A stretch of 64,000 bases of DNA from Symsagittifera roscoffensis (GCF_963678635.1 NC_087063.1:30452599-30516598), one strand, 5' to 3'. Counted from the first letter of the stretch, positions 47,202 through 59,831 are shown. Numbers and translations are program-made. Notes: generated by a model from the letters alone, not told the origin.

Positions 47202-49551
47202 TCGCAAAAACTTCAGAATACCGTGCAGTTAAAACTTTGAGAACGCGTTTGCATGATGTTGATAGGTTTTAGCTCAGACCCTAAAAGCATCTAAGAGAGT
47301 TTGTATCTATTTCGTGGTTTATAAGATAATGATACTCGAAATACAAAATTTGCTTTGAGGAACTGGTCTAACATACTTACGCTATTCTGTGCATTAACTT
47401 TTGATAGATAGTGACTTCGGAAATGAGATAGATACAGGAAATGCTTAAACGATTTATAAATGAAAATTTCATGGCAAGAGTAAAAAAAATGAAAGTTTTT
47501 TACAGCCGAGGTTGCTATTATGCTGTTTTGGAAAGTTCAATAAGTTATTGGACTTGTTAGTTGTTTTAAGCGCATTTTCTGTTGCTAGGAGATTCTTCAA
47601 TTCAATTGCTATTCCAATGTTTTTGAACTCGCTTTTTTGCAAGTGGCCTATTTCAATCAATATTTTGGTCCTTCAGGAGAGTATATCAAAGGCGCCATAT
47701 TGTAAAGCTTGAAAATGAGCCAGCTTCGTTTTAAGAGTTCAATTAAAGCTGAGCTTGATATGCTCAGAGCCACTTAACGCATATTTGCAGCTTTCCGATG
47801 AAGTTACTGAATAGAAATGGTTTACGCAGAGTTCTGCTTTGGTCATAATTTGATCTCAAGTGCGCACCTGCCTATGAACAATTGAAATATGCACCAATTT
47901 GCTGAACAAACACTTGTTTCAGACTGGAAAACCAGCAGTCCTTTCCGTCAAAAGCCGATCAAGGCTACTAAAACCCCTTATCCGGAAATGAAAGTGAAAA
48001 TCCTTTGATCCCTTCGTGAATTGTATTAATTTGAATCTTAAATTGGTCAAAATTTATTGTTTTGCCGTCACTTTCAAAAAATAGCTGATGTATGTCATCC
48101 CACAGGTAAGAAGAATTCTTCTGAAGCAATCAGGAAAATCTTCAAACTTCAGACAAGATTAAGAAATTCAGGAGTTTAAATAAAATGGTAGGATTTTAAG
48201 CCCGCTTGATGCTCCCTTCAGAGACTCGGCCCCCTCAGCATCTAAAGGGTCTGGTCTACCCTTAAGAACAATTTAACGACATCCAACATTGGACTAGCGG
48301 CCCTAAAAATTCTACAGGTGCCAGTATATACTAATTTTGAGTGGGAGCGTACTCCGAAACAAAAATGATTGATCAACCTTTGAAAAAAAGCCTAAAAAGG
48401 CGTTTTTGGCCTGTTTTTAAGAGTAGATGAAAAACGTAGTTCAGACTCCTAAATAGGTCGTGATGTCTCAAATTTAATTTTTTGCGTTTTGATTTCTTTT
48501 TCGGTTCACTTCAGTTCCTTTGTTAAAAGCAAGGTAAACCTCACTATCGAACAGCGAAAGTGTAAAGGAACCAAAAAACGTGATCGACTTCTAATTTCTA
48601 AAATGTATTGTAATTATCAGATTTCACAGCGAAACACAAAGTTTACTTTTTGGCCCAGTTTTCTCAAATTGGGTTATTTTTATCAAAAATGTCCATCAAA
48701 AATTGTTCTAGAATTTCAAAGAGCCTCAAGGCCACCTATTTTTTTCCTGAAATTCCAAAAAATGAGGTTTAATTTTTCTGTTTACTTGCGTTTATTGCCT
48801 CTGTTCCATCTGTCTTTCGGCTATGTTTTAAAACGTACGTTTGCGGTGCAGATTATTTAGGCAAAATAGGGTTTTTAAAGTGTTTTGGGAGCGCTCGGAA
48901 ATCAATTAGGTCGACGTAAAAAATTTTCGAAGATTTTTTGAAAATCTCAAATAAATTCTAGATCCTGGTGCTGAATCTTAATAAATTGAAAACTACAAAT
49001 AACTGATCAGAAAAGATGTTTATCAATATCTTTTCCATAACGAAATATGGTTTCTGTTTTTGCTCCTTTAATAACTTTTAACCTTAGAGTCTAAACCAAA
49101 CGGCATTGCGTGAGTTGCGGTTCTTTATCTCTTCGAAAAGATCAATTTTGAATTTATGCCGGTCAGTGAATTCAAAGTAAGATTTGTTCTAAAGTTTGTT
49201 TCATTCAGCGATTTTGACTTAACTCTTTTATTCTTGCCGGTCACCGATGCTACTTCCTAAATTTTATTACAAGAGATAATGACCCAAAACCTGCAAAAAG
49301 TCCCTTGGCAATATTTTCAAGCTCGATAGGAAATACAATGAATGCAGGTAATAAAATTACAGTGTCAGTGAAGAGTCTCTTCAGAAATTTTGAGATCAAA
49401 GTCAAATAGTTTTCTTGTAATTCATTTTACAAAGGCTGACGACCTTCAAGTTCTCTTGACTTCATCTCATCCTTGCCGTGCCAATACTCAATGGTAAGAA
49501 CATTTCTTTGAACATTATTATGCCAAGGGCGAGGGGAGGGGGACTTCTTTC
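47202..49551. other. Noncoding region downstream of NHP2
   Basis: Apart from a repeat family A copy at 48505-48850 I see no gene or RNA here. Short open frames (for example 48489-48860) overlap that repeat and have no family resemblance. Confidence 0.5.
48505..48850. repeat. Interspersed repeat family A, copy 3
   Basis: This is the best-preserved copy of the family also seen near 37066 and 40960. It contains CTATCGAACAGCGAAAGTG, AAACGTGATCGACTT, AGTTTACTTTTTGGCCCAG, GAGCCTCAAGGCC and TCTTTCGGCTATG in order. An open frame crosses it but is not conserved in the other copies. Confidence 0.5.
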
Positions 49552-52500
49552 TATTCTGTTTTTCAAACTTTTACTATTTTACTTCAACAATTTTTGGCTG
49601 ATTTAAACTAAAAATTAGGAGCCAAAATATACAAATTTTAGGGAAAAGCAGGCGCGCGCGGTGTATCTTCAAAAAAGAATCACGCTGTGCATCATGTTTT
49701 TGATTGCCAAATATGGTCATTTGGCTATTTTTCTCTCCCTCCCACCTGCAAATTTCACCAGAAAACTTTTCTTCACATAATCCGATTGTTTTGCAAATTG
49801 GCAGGCTGACGAATTAGTAGGAAGACAAAATATATTTGCCGTGGCCTAATTAGCACGCATGCCAATTTTTGGGACTATGAACAAAAAAAATACTGGAAAA
49901 AATTCACAGGTGGGTGAAACGTAAAAAGAGTCGTGTGGTCTGTATATTTAATCTTGTAAAACGACGCGTTGCATCATATATTTGATGCTCATGTGAAGTT
50001 CAGGGAAAAACCGGCGGTCTGTAATTTTTTGGTTTTGTCAGAACTCGAAAAGCTTGAAATGGCTGTTTTTTTTTGATATTTGTCATGGGATTATGGAAGG
50101 GTAACGTTTGTATTCTATCGCTCGTTCCCCGCTCACAATAGCAAAACACACATTTTACCTCATCACTCATTTCCTTTAAATGTTCAACAACCACGGGAGT
50201 CTCAAATGATTTTTGAGGTCTCACATTGCTAATGGCATCCAAGCTTTCTAACATATTTGTGTACGCATACGGTTATTTTCAACGGTGACGCTCTTTTTTC
50301 TGATGGCTATGTTCTTAATTATACAAGCTTTAATAAGTCGCCGAAGCTGCTGTCTGAGTTCACAGTGAGGTCAGTTACAAGACACTCAAAATTTTGTTTT
50401 GTCATCAAAAGAGCCTTTAGCGATTGTTACAAGAAAAATCTGATACAAGAAAGATCAAAAACTAAACTGACTTAATGAAGGCAAATGAATGTAAGACCCA
50501 GCAAATAAAATTAGAATTGAATATTCAAAAAGGTTGCCCGTGTCAAGGCCTTGCCCTGAATGTTCCGACTGCCCTAGAACGTCTATGCAGTAGTTTTTGA
50601 TTAAGAATTTGATGAAATTGATTATTTGATCTCCAGTTGGCTGAATTGGCGAATTTCACACCCACATAACTTACTAAAAGTAACAGGAGGTGAAAAATCT
50701 ATTAAAGTGTGACCTCAGGGTATCGATGCTTTTCAGATGTTGCTGAAACATCTGCCGAAAAATGCTAGCTAAACGGTCAAAGTTTGTCTGGAAAGTAACC
50801 ACACGGAGAAAGTCAAAATATAAAAAACTGATTTTTTTTTAAAAAAAGAAAGCAAGTCATTCAGACACAGTAGTGTAGATAAGTGCAATCGTGTTGATAC
50901 GTGTTTCCAGTGGGTTCCAGAGTCATTTCATTTTTTTTCACTGGATTCCATAATTTTTCAGCGAATTCCAGAACTTGTTTCACTTGACACATGTTTAAGA
51001 AAACGCAATGTTGAAATGTTCAAACAGTGCCAAGTTATTGCAACGTTTATTTTGTTTCAATAAATTCAATGTTTTAAATTTCGAAGGTCATCTATTATTT
51101 TAACTTCCCATCAATTTTTCCTTATTTTGCAAGGCAAACTTGTAAAGCTTTTCGTTTCAGTTTTTATTCGACAAAATGGAAATTCTCAACCTTTCGGTAG
51201 TATGCTGTCAGGGTACACTCAGGGGTTGCAAATCTGGCCTCCAAATTTTACGGCTCAATCTCTTTGGTCTCTGAGATATGGTGTTTTATGATTGTTTCAT
51301 TTTTTTTAATTTGGCTTAAAAACTACTATCAGAACTTGAAAATCATAATTTTATAGTGCATTACTCTCAGTGTACACTATGAGGTTGCGAAAAAAATATG
51401 ACTGCTCAGCATCTGTTGGTTTTCGGGCTAAAGAGTTTTTTATGTTTTTTTTAAATATGATAAAATTCAGATTAGAAAACTTTACTTAAATTTTAAAATC
51501 TCAATTCGAAGGTGGGATGCTATCAGAATACACTCAAGGATTGCATTTTTGCCTTCCAAGAAAAATGACTATTCGAATCTTTTTGGTTTTCGAGATACGG
51601 CGTTTTTTATGATGCTTCCAAATTTTTTCTTCGAACAATTTGATTTGAAATAAAGTAACAGAACTGGAATTTTCAACCCTATGATGGGGTGCCCTCAGGG
51701 CACATAATGGGCTTGAATGCTGCCCTCCTATTATGACTGCTCAAATCCTTTTCAGTTTTGAGATATGCGTTTTCTTTGACTTCAGTTTTTTTTCCAACAA
51801 AAAAAATAAGTTTTCAATTTAGATTAGAATGAATTTAACAGAAATGGAAAATCTCAACCCCAAGGTGGTGTTTTTTTAGTATAAATTTCCGATTTGTAAA
51901 TCTCGACTTCGTTTTTTTTTCTCAAACCTATTGTGGGATGCTTTCAGGGTACAGTTAGCTATTGCAAATATGGCTGTCAAATATTCAACCATATTTTGTC
52001 GCACTGTCATAGAATTCTTAGTGATCGCAAACTTCGTTTCTCTTTGAACTTTTCAGTTTGAATTTTCTAGATATAACAATTTGAATGTATTCTGTTTTTC
52101 AAACTTTTACTATTTTACTTCAACAATTTTTGGCTGATTTAAACTAAAAATTAGGAGCCAAAATATACAAATTTTAGGGAAAAGCAGGCGCGCGCGGTGT
52201 ATCTTCAAAAAAGAATCACGCTGTGCATCATGTTTTTGATTGCCAAATATGGTCATTTGGCTATTTTTCTCTCCCTCCCACCTGCAAATTTCACCAGAAA
52301 ACTTTTCTTCACATAATCCGATTGTTTTGCAAATTGGCAGGCTGACGAATTAGTAGGAAGACAAAATATATTTGCCGTGGCCTAATTAGCACGCATGCCA
52401 ATTTTTGGGACTATGAACAAAAAAAATACTGGAAAAAATTCACAGGTGGGTGAAACGTAAAAAGAGTCGTGTGGTCTGTATATTTAATCTTGTAAAACGA

Positions 52501-54623
52501 CGCGTTGCATCATATATTTGATGCTCATGTGAAGTTCAGGGAAAAACCGGCGGTCTGTAATTTTTTGGTTTTGTCAGAACTCGAAAAGCTTGAAATGGCT
52601 GTTTTTTTTTGATATTTGTCATGGGATTATGGAAGGGTAACGTTTGTATTCTATCGCTCGTTCCCCGCTCACAATAGCAAAACACACATTTTACCTCATC
52701 ACTCATTTCCTTTAAATGTTCAACAACCACGGGAGTCTCAAATGATTTTTGAGGTCTCACATTGCTAATGGCATCCAAGCTTTCTAACATATTTGTGTAC
52801 GCATACGGTTATTTTCAACGGTGACGCTCTTTTTTCTGATGGCTATGTTCTTAATTATACAAGCTTTAATAAGTCGCCGAAGCTGCTGTCTGAGTTCACA
52901 GTGAGGTCAGTTACAAGACACTCAAAATTTTGTTTTGTCATCAAAAGAGCCTTTAGCGATTGTTACAAGAAAAATCTGATACAAGAAAGATCAAAAACTA
53001 AACTGACTTAATGAAGGCAAATGAATGTAAGACCCAGCAAATAAAATTAGAATTGAATATTCAAAAAGGTTGCCCGTGTCAAGGCCTTGCCCTGAATGTT
53101 CCGACTGCCCTAGAACGTCTATGCAGTAGTTTTTGATTAAGAATTTGATGAAATTGATTATTTGATCTCCAGTTGGCTGAATTGGCGAATTTCACACCCA
53201 CATAACTTACTAAAAGTAACAGGAGGTGAAAAATCTATTAAAGTGTGACCTCAGGGTATCGATGCTTTTCAGATGTTGCTGAAACATCTGCCGAAAAATG
53301 CTAGCTAAACGGTCAAAGTTTGTCTGGAAAGTAACCACACGGAGAAAGTCAAAATATAAAAAACTGATTTTTTTTTAAAAAAAGAAAGCAAGTCATTCAG
53401 ACACAGTAGTGTAGATAAGTGCAATCGTGTTGATACGTGTTTCCAGTGGGTTCCAGAGTCATTTCATTTTTTTTCACTGGATTCCATAATTTTTCAGCGA
53501 ATTCCAGAACTTGTTTCACTTGACACATGTTTAAGAAAACGCAATGTTGAAATGTTCAAACAGTGCCAAGTTATTGCAACGTTTATTTTGTTTCAATAAA
53601 TTCAATGTTTTAAATTTCGAAGGTCATCTATTATTTTAACTTCCCATCAATTTTTCCTTATTTTGCAAGGCAAACTTGTAAAGCTTTTCGTTTCAGTTTT
53701 TATTCGACAAAATGGAAATTCTCAACCTTTCGGTAGTATGCTGTCAGGGTACACTCAGGGGTTGCAAATCTGGCCTCCAAATTTTACGGCTCAATCTCTT
53801 TGGTCTCTGAGATATGGTGTTTTATGATTGTTTCATTTTTTTTAATTTGGCTTAAAAACTACTATCAGAACTTGAAAATCATAATTTTATAGTGCATTAC
53901 TCTCAGTGTACACTATGAGGTTGCGAAAAAAATATGACTGCTCAGCATCTGTTGGTTTTCGGGCTAAAGAGTTTTTTATGTTTTTTTTAAATATGATAAA
54001 ATTCAGATTAGAAAACTTTACTTAAATTTTAAAATCTCAATTCGAAGGTGGGATGCTATCAGAATACACTCAAGGATTGCATTTTTGCCTTCCAAGAAAA
54101 ATGACTATTCGAATCTTTTTGGTTTTCGAGATACGGCGTTTTTTATGATGCTTCCAAATTTTTTCTTCGAACAATTTGATTTGAAATAAAGTAACAGAAC
54201 TGGAATTTTCAACCCTATGATGGGGTGCCCTCAGGGCACATAATGGGCTTGAATGCTGCCCTCCTATTATGACTGCTCAAATCCTTTTCAGTTTTGAGAT
54301 ATGCGTTTTCTTTGACTTCAGTTTTTTTTCCAACAAAAAAAATAAGTTTTCAATTTAGATTAGAATGAATTTAACAGAAATGGAAAATCTCAACCCCAAG
54401 GTGGTGTTTTTTTAGTATAAATTTCCGATTTGTAAATCTCGACTTCGTTTTTTTTTCTCAAACCTATTGTGGGATGCTTTCAGGGTACATTTAGCTATTG
54501 CAAATATGGCTGTCAAATATTCAACCATATTTTGTCGCACTGTCATAGAATTCTTAGTGATCGCAAACTTCGTTTCTTTTTGAACTTTTCAGTTTGAATT
54601 TTCTAGATATAACAATTTGAATG
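49552..54623. repeat. Nearly perfect 2,536-bp tandem duplication
   Basis: Unit 1 is 49552-52087 and unit 2 is 52088-54623; every landmark recurs at an offset of exactly 2,536. I saw only a few substitutions (for example ACAGTTAGC at 51952 versus ACATTTAGC at 54488, and GTTTCTCTTTG versus GTTTCTTTTTG). The junction shares only a few bases (TATTCTG versus TGTTTT). No gene is recognisable inside. A 72-codon and an 84-codon open frame appear once per unit without family resemblance. The high identity means a recent duplication or an assembly artefact. Confidence 0.9.
51170..52085. repeat. Degenerate tandem repeat, about 160-bp period (also in the second unit)
   Basis: A block of the form AACCTATTGTGGGATGCTTTC followed by AGGGTACACTCAGGGGTTGCAAAT, CTGCTCAA and TTTTGAGATATGGTGTTTT recurs near 51190, 51345, 51500, 51672 and 51910. 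The matching stretch in the duplicated unit is about 53706-54621. Period and layout resemble the repeat in the VPS36 intron, but I could not align the two convincingly. Confidence 0.5.
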
Positions 54624-55590
54624 TTTTTTGGAACTTTTTTCTGTAAACTTAAAAAAAAATTTCATAAAAATCTTTGATATTAGTACTTTTGAACTTTTTG
54701 TTTTTCATGTTTTTTTAATGTTTTTTTTCTTAAAAACTTAGATAAGAAAAAACCAGCAGAAATAAAACTCGTTAGGTTTGTAGATCTGACCATTTTGATG
54801 AAAAATAGCCAAAAAGTTAGAAACATGATTTTATAAACCGTTTAATTAATGAAATAGAAAACCGTGATATATTATTGGCCCAATTTAAATTTACGGTTGT
54901 ATTTAATATTGTTTTTGTATGTATTTTTGGAAGATTTTGTTATGTTCAACAATCTATTAGAAGCACTGTAGATGCGAGTCATGCGCTAGTTGTCATTGAA
55001 TTTATCATTCTTAAATACTCAGTTTTCTGATTTATAAATCAAGTATAGTACGAATGAACTGGACTACTTTTTGGAAATTTAAGATTCTTGAAATCTATGC
55101 TGACATAGGAGAGAAATGCAACCATCAAAAAAATAGATATGCCAAAAAAATCTGTTTGAAGCAAATGTGAAAAGAAAACGTATGAACAGCTCAAAATCTC
55201 ATTACAAGAAGTTTGAACCAAATGTTATTCGGTAGCACCCTATTTCAGTGCTTTGGACACAATAAGATGCCAGCAAGATCCAAAACTCGGCATTTGCGAT
55301 TTTATAGTAGGGCATATATATTTAACCTAAATACCATCTTCGCTGATGATATATGGTATTTAGGTTGGGTAATGTAACACCATAATTTAATCCTAATTCT
55401 TAGCATTTAAAATATTTAGATATCATAGCGTTAAGATATATAATTAAGAAAGCAAAAGCCTACTTTCTGCATTTGAATCAACAAAAACTGTCTCAAAAGA
55501 TGTCAATAGACAGACTGCACAAACGATGGTCAATCCGTTGTCTCTAATTTGCGAATTAAGAAACGAGCCTTTCTTGGTTGGGCGTTCACC
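54624..55590. other. AT-rich noncoding stretch with a 13-bp hairpin
   Basis: AACCTAAATACCA at 55324-55336 and its perfect complement TGGTATTTAGGTT at 55354-55366 flank a 17-nt loop. No gene is visible in the rest. Confidence 0.6.
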
Positions 55591-56430
55591 AGCATCACTG
55601 CTCATTGCCCGCCATATGAGTGATGTCGGGCACCAAAGTATTCCAACAATAACGGTTTGCAGCAGTCTCTTTGGCAATGACGAGCCATTCCTTGTCCCAC
55701 ATCCTGTAATGTATTTTAGGGGGCTTGAGATGAGGCTGTAACTCTTTTCGAACTATCTTTCTCCAGGTGTATTTGACACCGTCTGGACGTCGTTTCCAAG
55801 TGTCGGCTTTTTCAAATTAAAGGCAGGCGAGTAGATATGACTTTTCCGGCGTTATCAGTACGTGTTCTAGCCAGATGATCCGCTTTTCTTGAATCGTTGC
55901 CTCGGTATTCAGTGGTGGCAGTTTGATTTTCTTCATACATCGCTTTTCGAAACTTTCAAGCCGTTTAGTGTCAGTAGTCTTGAGAGGCCAGCCATCCTTT
56001 GTAGCCATATAGTAGCACGCTCTATACGCAGACCTTGTACAGTTTGAATTTCAGTGGGATAGGCAGCGACCTGTTTTTCCAGATTTTACTCAGTTGTTCG
56101 AGTCTCCCTGTTGCTTTTCCGATGCATGTTTGAACTTCGTGTCAACTTCTAGCTGGTTGTGGTTTCCGAAGTAGCACAAACTCTGCAGTATCGAGGTTTT
56201 CGCTGTTGCATGACACTTCGTCGGAGGAGAAGTCCGAGCAGATCTTGGTTTTAGGGATGTTAATCTCAAGGCCAGCTATTTTTGCGCTGTTGGCAACTTT
56301 GTCCAGGAGTTTTTGTGCGTCTTCGATATTTTAGTCCATCACGTAAATATCGTTCGCGAAATCGAGATTCGTGATGATCAGATCATCCAGGGCGATTCCC
56401 CAGTTTTAGGTCATTGGTGGAACCCTGCAA
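55590..56430 (-). pseudogene. Decayed LINE (non-LTR retrotransposon) ORF2, 3' part
   Basis: Read on the - strand from about 56430 down, the frame resembles the end of a LINE reverse transcriptase. It has LDFANDIYVMD followed by a stop, where active elements have the FADD or YADD catalytic motif; then KLLDKVANSAKIAGLEIN, PKTKICSD, a degraded YKVCV / YG block, and WPLKTTDTKRLESFEKRCM with KKI, typical of the region after the polymerase domain. A further frame (KRRPDGVKYTWRKIVRKEL, IAKETAANRYCWNTLVPD) continues to about 55610. The Asp to Asn change, stops at 56334-56336 and elsewhere, and frame changes show it is dead. The 5' part and endonuclease domain are missing. Confidence 0.7.
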
Positions 56431-56611
56431 GCGAGCCGTGCAAGTTTACTCTAATTCTATATTATGTTTGTGGAGTCCAAACACAAATTCTGAGTTCACC
56501 GACAACTTCTGAAATCCAGCGACAAAAAGAGCAAAACTACTCCCGAACTTTGAAAGTTTTTGGAACCCAATAACGTTAAAGAAATTCACTTCAACTGCCA
56601 GCAAACACTTT

Positions 56612-57405
56612 TATCTGGATTCGAGAACAACAAAATGGGTCAGAACTTTGATGTAGGCATCTTTTGTCTCTGAATTACAGCTACAAAGCCTCTCAAAGGA
56701 TGCGAATCATGTGTCCTGGAATTAGAAAAAGAGCGATTCCTAAATATTGTCTGTTTTACAACCGCGTGCTTAATGTACTAATTTTGTAATTCCATATCTG
56801 TTCCGACCATTTGAAAAATGGGGAGGAACTTTAAATTCGGGTTTTACGATTTTTCTTTTTGTTTTCCACGTAAAATCAGGTACCACAAATAGTGATGACA
56901 ATGGCTCGATTGAGAAATCATATTAAAACCTTTCAGTCGTGGTTTAAACGACATTCAAAATTTCTGAAAAGTTGTCCCAGTATCGAGAAAAACAGGTTTA
57001 TATTATTTTATTCTTAGTCTAAATTCGGGCGAATAATGCGAGAGAGCAGACTTACAATAACTTTTTGCTGAATTTAGGACTTGAAAACTTGGTTGCAGTC
57101 AAGTAAACTTGTTTTTGGAGTTTTTTTAGCGCCATTTGAAAATTAAAAATTTGCAAATTTTTCTGCAAAAACAAATATATTTTTTTTGGTAGTTTTTTGT
57201 TTATTTTGTTTTCTTAAAAACATCGGATTTCCAGTTTGGTTTCGAGAACATCAAAATGGGTCAGAACTTTGATGTAGCCAATATTTGCCTCTGAATTCCA
57301 GATACAAAGCTTACGAATCATGCGTCTGGAGAATTATAAAACGATCGAGCTCAAAACTGGTCTCTTTTAAAACTGCGTGCTGAATGTACTAATTTTATCA
57401 CATTT
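56612..57405. repeat. Direct repeat pair (about 170 bp) around repeat family B copy
   Basis: Positions 56612-56785 and 57236-57405 share AAAATGGGTCAGAACTTTGA, TGTAG, TCTGAATT, CAAAGC, CGAATCATG, CTGG and GCGTGCT.AATGTACTAAT in order. Between them lies a + oriented family B copy (56790-57180). The arrangement could be one composite element with long flanking repeats. Confidence 0.55.
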
Positions 57406-57427
57406 TCTACATATATGTACTAAAATG

Positions 57428-58256
57428 GGGGGCGTTCAACAGGGGTGCCGGACATGAAGCCGACGGGACTTCAAGCCGAATCGTAAAATTAAGGACTTCA
57501 AGCCGAAAATTTTCTCATTAAGTGATGAAGTAGGATCAATTTGAAAACTTTTTTAAAGAATTTCCTACTTTTATGATCTTTTTTCAGTTATTATTCGTTT
57601 TTTCATAAAATTTAAACCTCCAAATGATGTTTAGGAAAGTTGAAATATAAAACACGGTTTGAAGGCAATTTTCTTGTTTATAATTTATGCATTTCAAAAA
57701 CCGTCTGAAATTATTAACGAATGCCAATCCTAAGTGATTCATTGTCATGAAAAACGCTGATTATGGACTAAACTTGCCTGAAATTTTGAAAAGCAACGTT
57801 TTACAGATGAAAAAATATTAATTTGAGGTGCTTGTAAAGTTTAAATTTCGGCCTGAAGTCCCTTCGGCTTGAAGTCCCGTCGGCTTGTTGTTCTAGACCC
57901 GTTCAACAGTGCCGAAGTACAACAGTGCCGAAAAAGGCGGGAAAGTTTCAGAATAATTTACACGCATTTTCTAAAGAGCGGGAAATTACTGACGCTAATT
58001 ATCAAAGAAAATCACTCCAATATGTCTGCAACTGCAAATTGAACAATTTTTTTTGGCGCCAAAACGTCTATTTTTGCAAATTTTCTCCCTCAAAGTCTTA
58101 AAGTTTTACTTAAGATTGTAAACAATCGCTGTTTAATTTTTGATTGCCGCACTTAATATGTTCAAATTTATTCAAATTTTCGGCACTGTTGAACAAAGTT
58201 TTCATTTTCGGCACTGTTGAACAAAGTTTTTAGTTTCGGCACTGTTGTACTGCCCC
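57428..58256. mobile_element. 829-bp non-autonomous DNA element with terminal inverted repeats and 9-bp target-site duplication
   Basis: The element is flanked by the direct repeat ACTAAAATG at 57419-57427 and 58257-58265. Its ends are imperfect inverted repeats (left GGGGGCGTTCAACAGGGGTG, right complement GGGGCAGTACAACAGTGCCG). The sub-terminal motif CAACAGTGCCGAA occurs twice at 57904-57932 and three times inverted at 58177-58250. A second, perfect 24-bp inverted repeat (57457-57480 and 57863-57886) with nested GGACTTCAAGCCGAA copies lies inside. No transposase is encoded. A 9-bp duplication suggests the Mutator-like group. Confidence 0.65.
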
Positions 58257-58672
58257 ACTAAAATGTTCATCACAAAATTTGAAACAATCTCTCGTCACAA
58301 GTTTTAATCTCGCCTATTTAGGTGTATTTTACACAGAATATGTTTTTGGACGTCTGACAGCTGAGAACTAAATATCGATTTTCACGTATTTTTTCTAATT
58401 AAACTTCAGACCTTTTGACAAAGAGTTACCATCAAAAACTCATGCTGGAACAGTTTTAAGTTGACTTTAAATAATTTTGAGTTGAATGAGAAAGCTTGCA
58501 TCAAAAACAATCAATCTGAGCTTAAAAAAGTTATTAGTCGCCTTTTCTTAGAATATGCTGATTAATTACGACTCTCAGTTTGGTAGTTTGATGTTGGATG
58601 TTTGGTATTGAATTTCGTATTGCCTACGATGGCCTGTTTTTATTTCATTTGGGTTGTTGCTTTTGTATCCGC

Positions 58673-58680
58673 TATAAAAG
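58673..58680 (+). promoter_or_regulatory. Candidate TATA box
   Basis: TATAAAAG followed by CAGG lies about 45 bases before the first ATG (58723, a 5-codon frame) and 101 bases before an ATG at 58781 opening a 69-codon frame of unknown nature. The site is a good core match, but no recognised gene follows. Confidence 0.25.
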
Positions 58681-59812
58681 CAGGCCTTCCTAATTTGTTT
58701 CTCACTCAATTCCCAAATCTAAAATGACTTCATTATGAAAATTAATCAGTCTGCTATAAAGTTGGAATTACGTAAAGTCCATGATTTATCTTAAAACAAA
58801 TTCTGATAAAAAAGTTCTTTTTTATCCAACTCTACTTTTTATTAGAGCCAAGCCAGACTTGGTGAATTCAAATAAGTTCTTTGTACAATTTAAACCAGAA
58901 GCAAGCTTTTATTCCCAAAAGGGTGCTTATCAGCTAAAAGAGCAGCCAAATGAACCCCGCCTGGCCAGCAGACTGGTGAAAATTGTCTAATCTTATCACG
59001 TCTCTCTGTCTCTTTTGCTGAATTCATTCACGCATTTAAGATGACAGAGACTGACTTCGTGCTCTCTATATCCTTAAATTGCACAGCAATTTTTCTGTTG
59101 TTCATACAAAAATAACGTACGAATTTAATTATTTGCAGAAAAAAAATCAAAATGTAAAAAAGAAAAAAAAGATCAAAGTTTTTGTGCAATACAATACATA
59201 GACAATGCGAATGATTTACGGAATATTTTAATTTTGAACAGTTTCCGATTTAGTAAGAAGCTTTTACTGATTAAAATAGTTCTTTATTTTTGATACTTAT
59301 GGTCAATGCAAAATTTAAAGAAAAATGAAAATGTTATCCCTTTATTTGCATTCGGTGGTAACACGTTTGATATAGTTGACCTTTTATACGAAATTATGAT
59401 AATTCAAATCTCAATCTAATCCCGCCGAACGAATTCATTCTTTCATGGCCAGTGATTCTAATTCTTGAAAAGTTCCGAATTTGGCTCTCAATTTGCACTT
59501 TCAACTTTTCAGCTGAATTAAAGGACGAAAATGAGAGAAGAAGAAATTTGAATGAGTGAGTTTGATTGTAAAATAGAGTATATTGTGATGGCGCTCCTGT
59601 TTATGTTGTGCCTTTTATACGATAAACAGAGCAGTAGTTACCTATAATCCCTCAAATCCCCGGAGTGGGTCAATTTTAGCTCTCTCCTTGATTTTGTGCC
59701 AACTTCCTCCTTCTGTCCTTTGTTCTCTGTTGGTTTTCCTCAACTGTAAGTGCACACTTGTTTACTCCAAAATAAATTACAACCGACAAAGTCAAATGCT
59801 TCATGCCCATTG

Positions 59813-59831
59813 TGACGTCATGGCTATATAA
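59813..59831 (+). promoter_or_regulatory. Candidate promoter: CRE palindrome next to TATA box
   Basis: The full CRE palindrome TGACGTCA (59813-59820) is followed after 4 bases by TATATAA (59825-59831). Adjacent CRE and TATA sites are known from CREB/ATF-controlled promoters. No recognised coding exon follows within the window, so a noncoding first exon or a false match are both possible. Confidence 0.35.

Noticed and set aside
48489-48860. 123-codon open frame
   Set aside because: It lies in repeat family A and the frame is not kept in the other copies.
50000-50475. Two divergent short frames (84 and 72 codons), repeated at 52536-53011
   Set aside because: They are present twice only because of the recent duplication; no domain, signal peptide or family resemblance is visible.
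58781-58990. 69-codon frame after a TATA box
   Set aside because: The length is within chance for AT-rich DNA and there is no recognisable feature.
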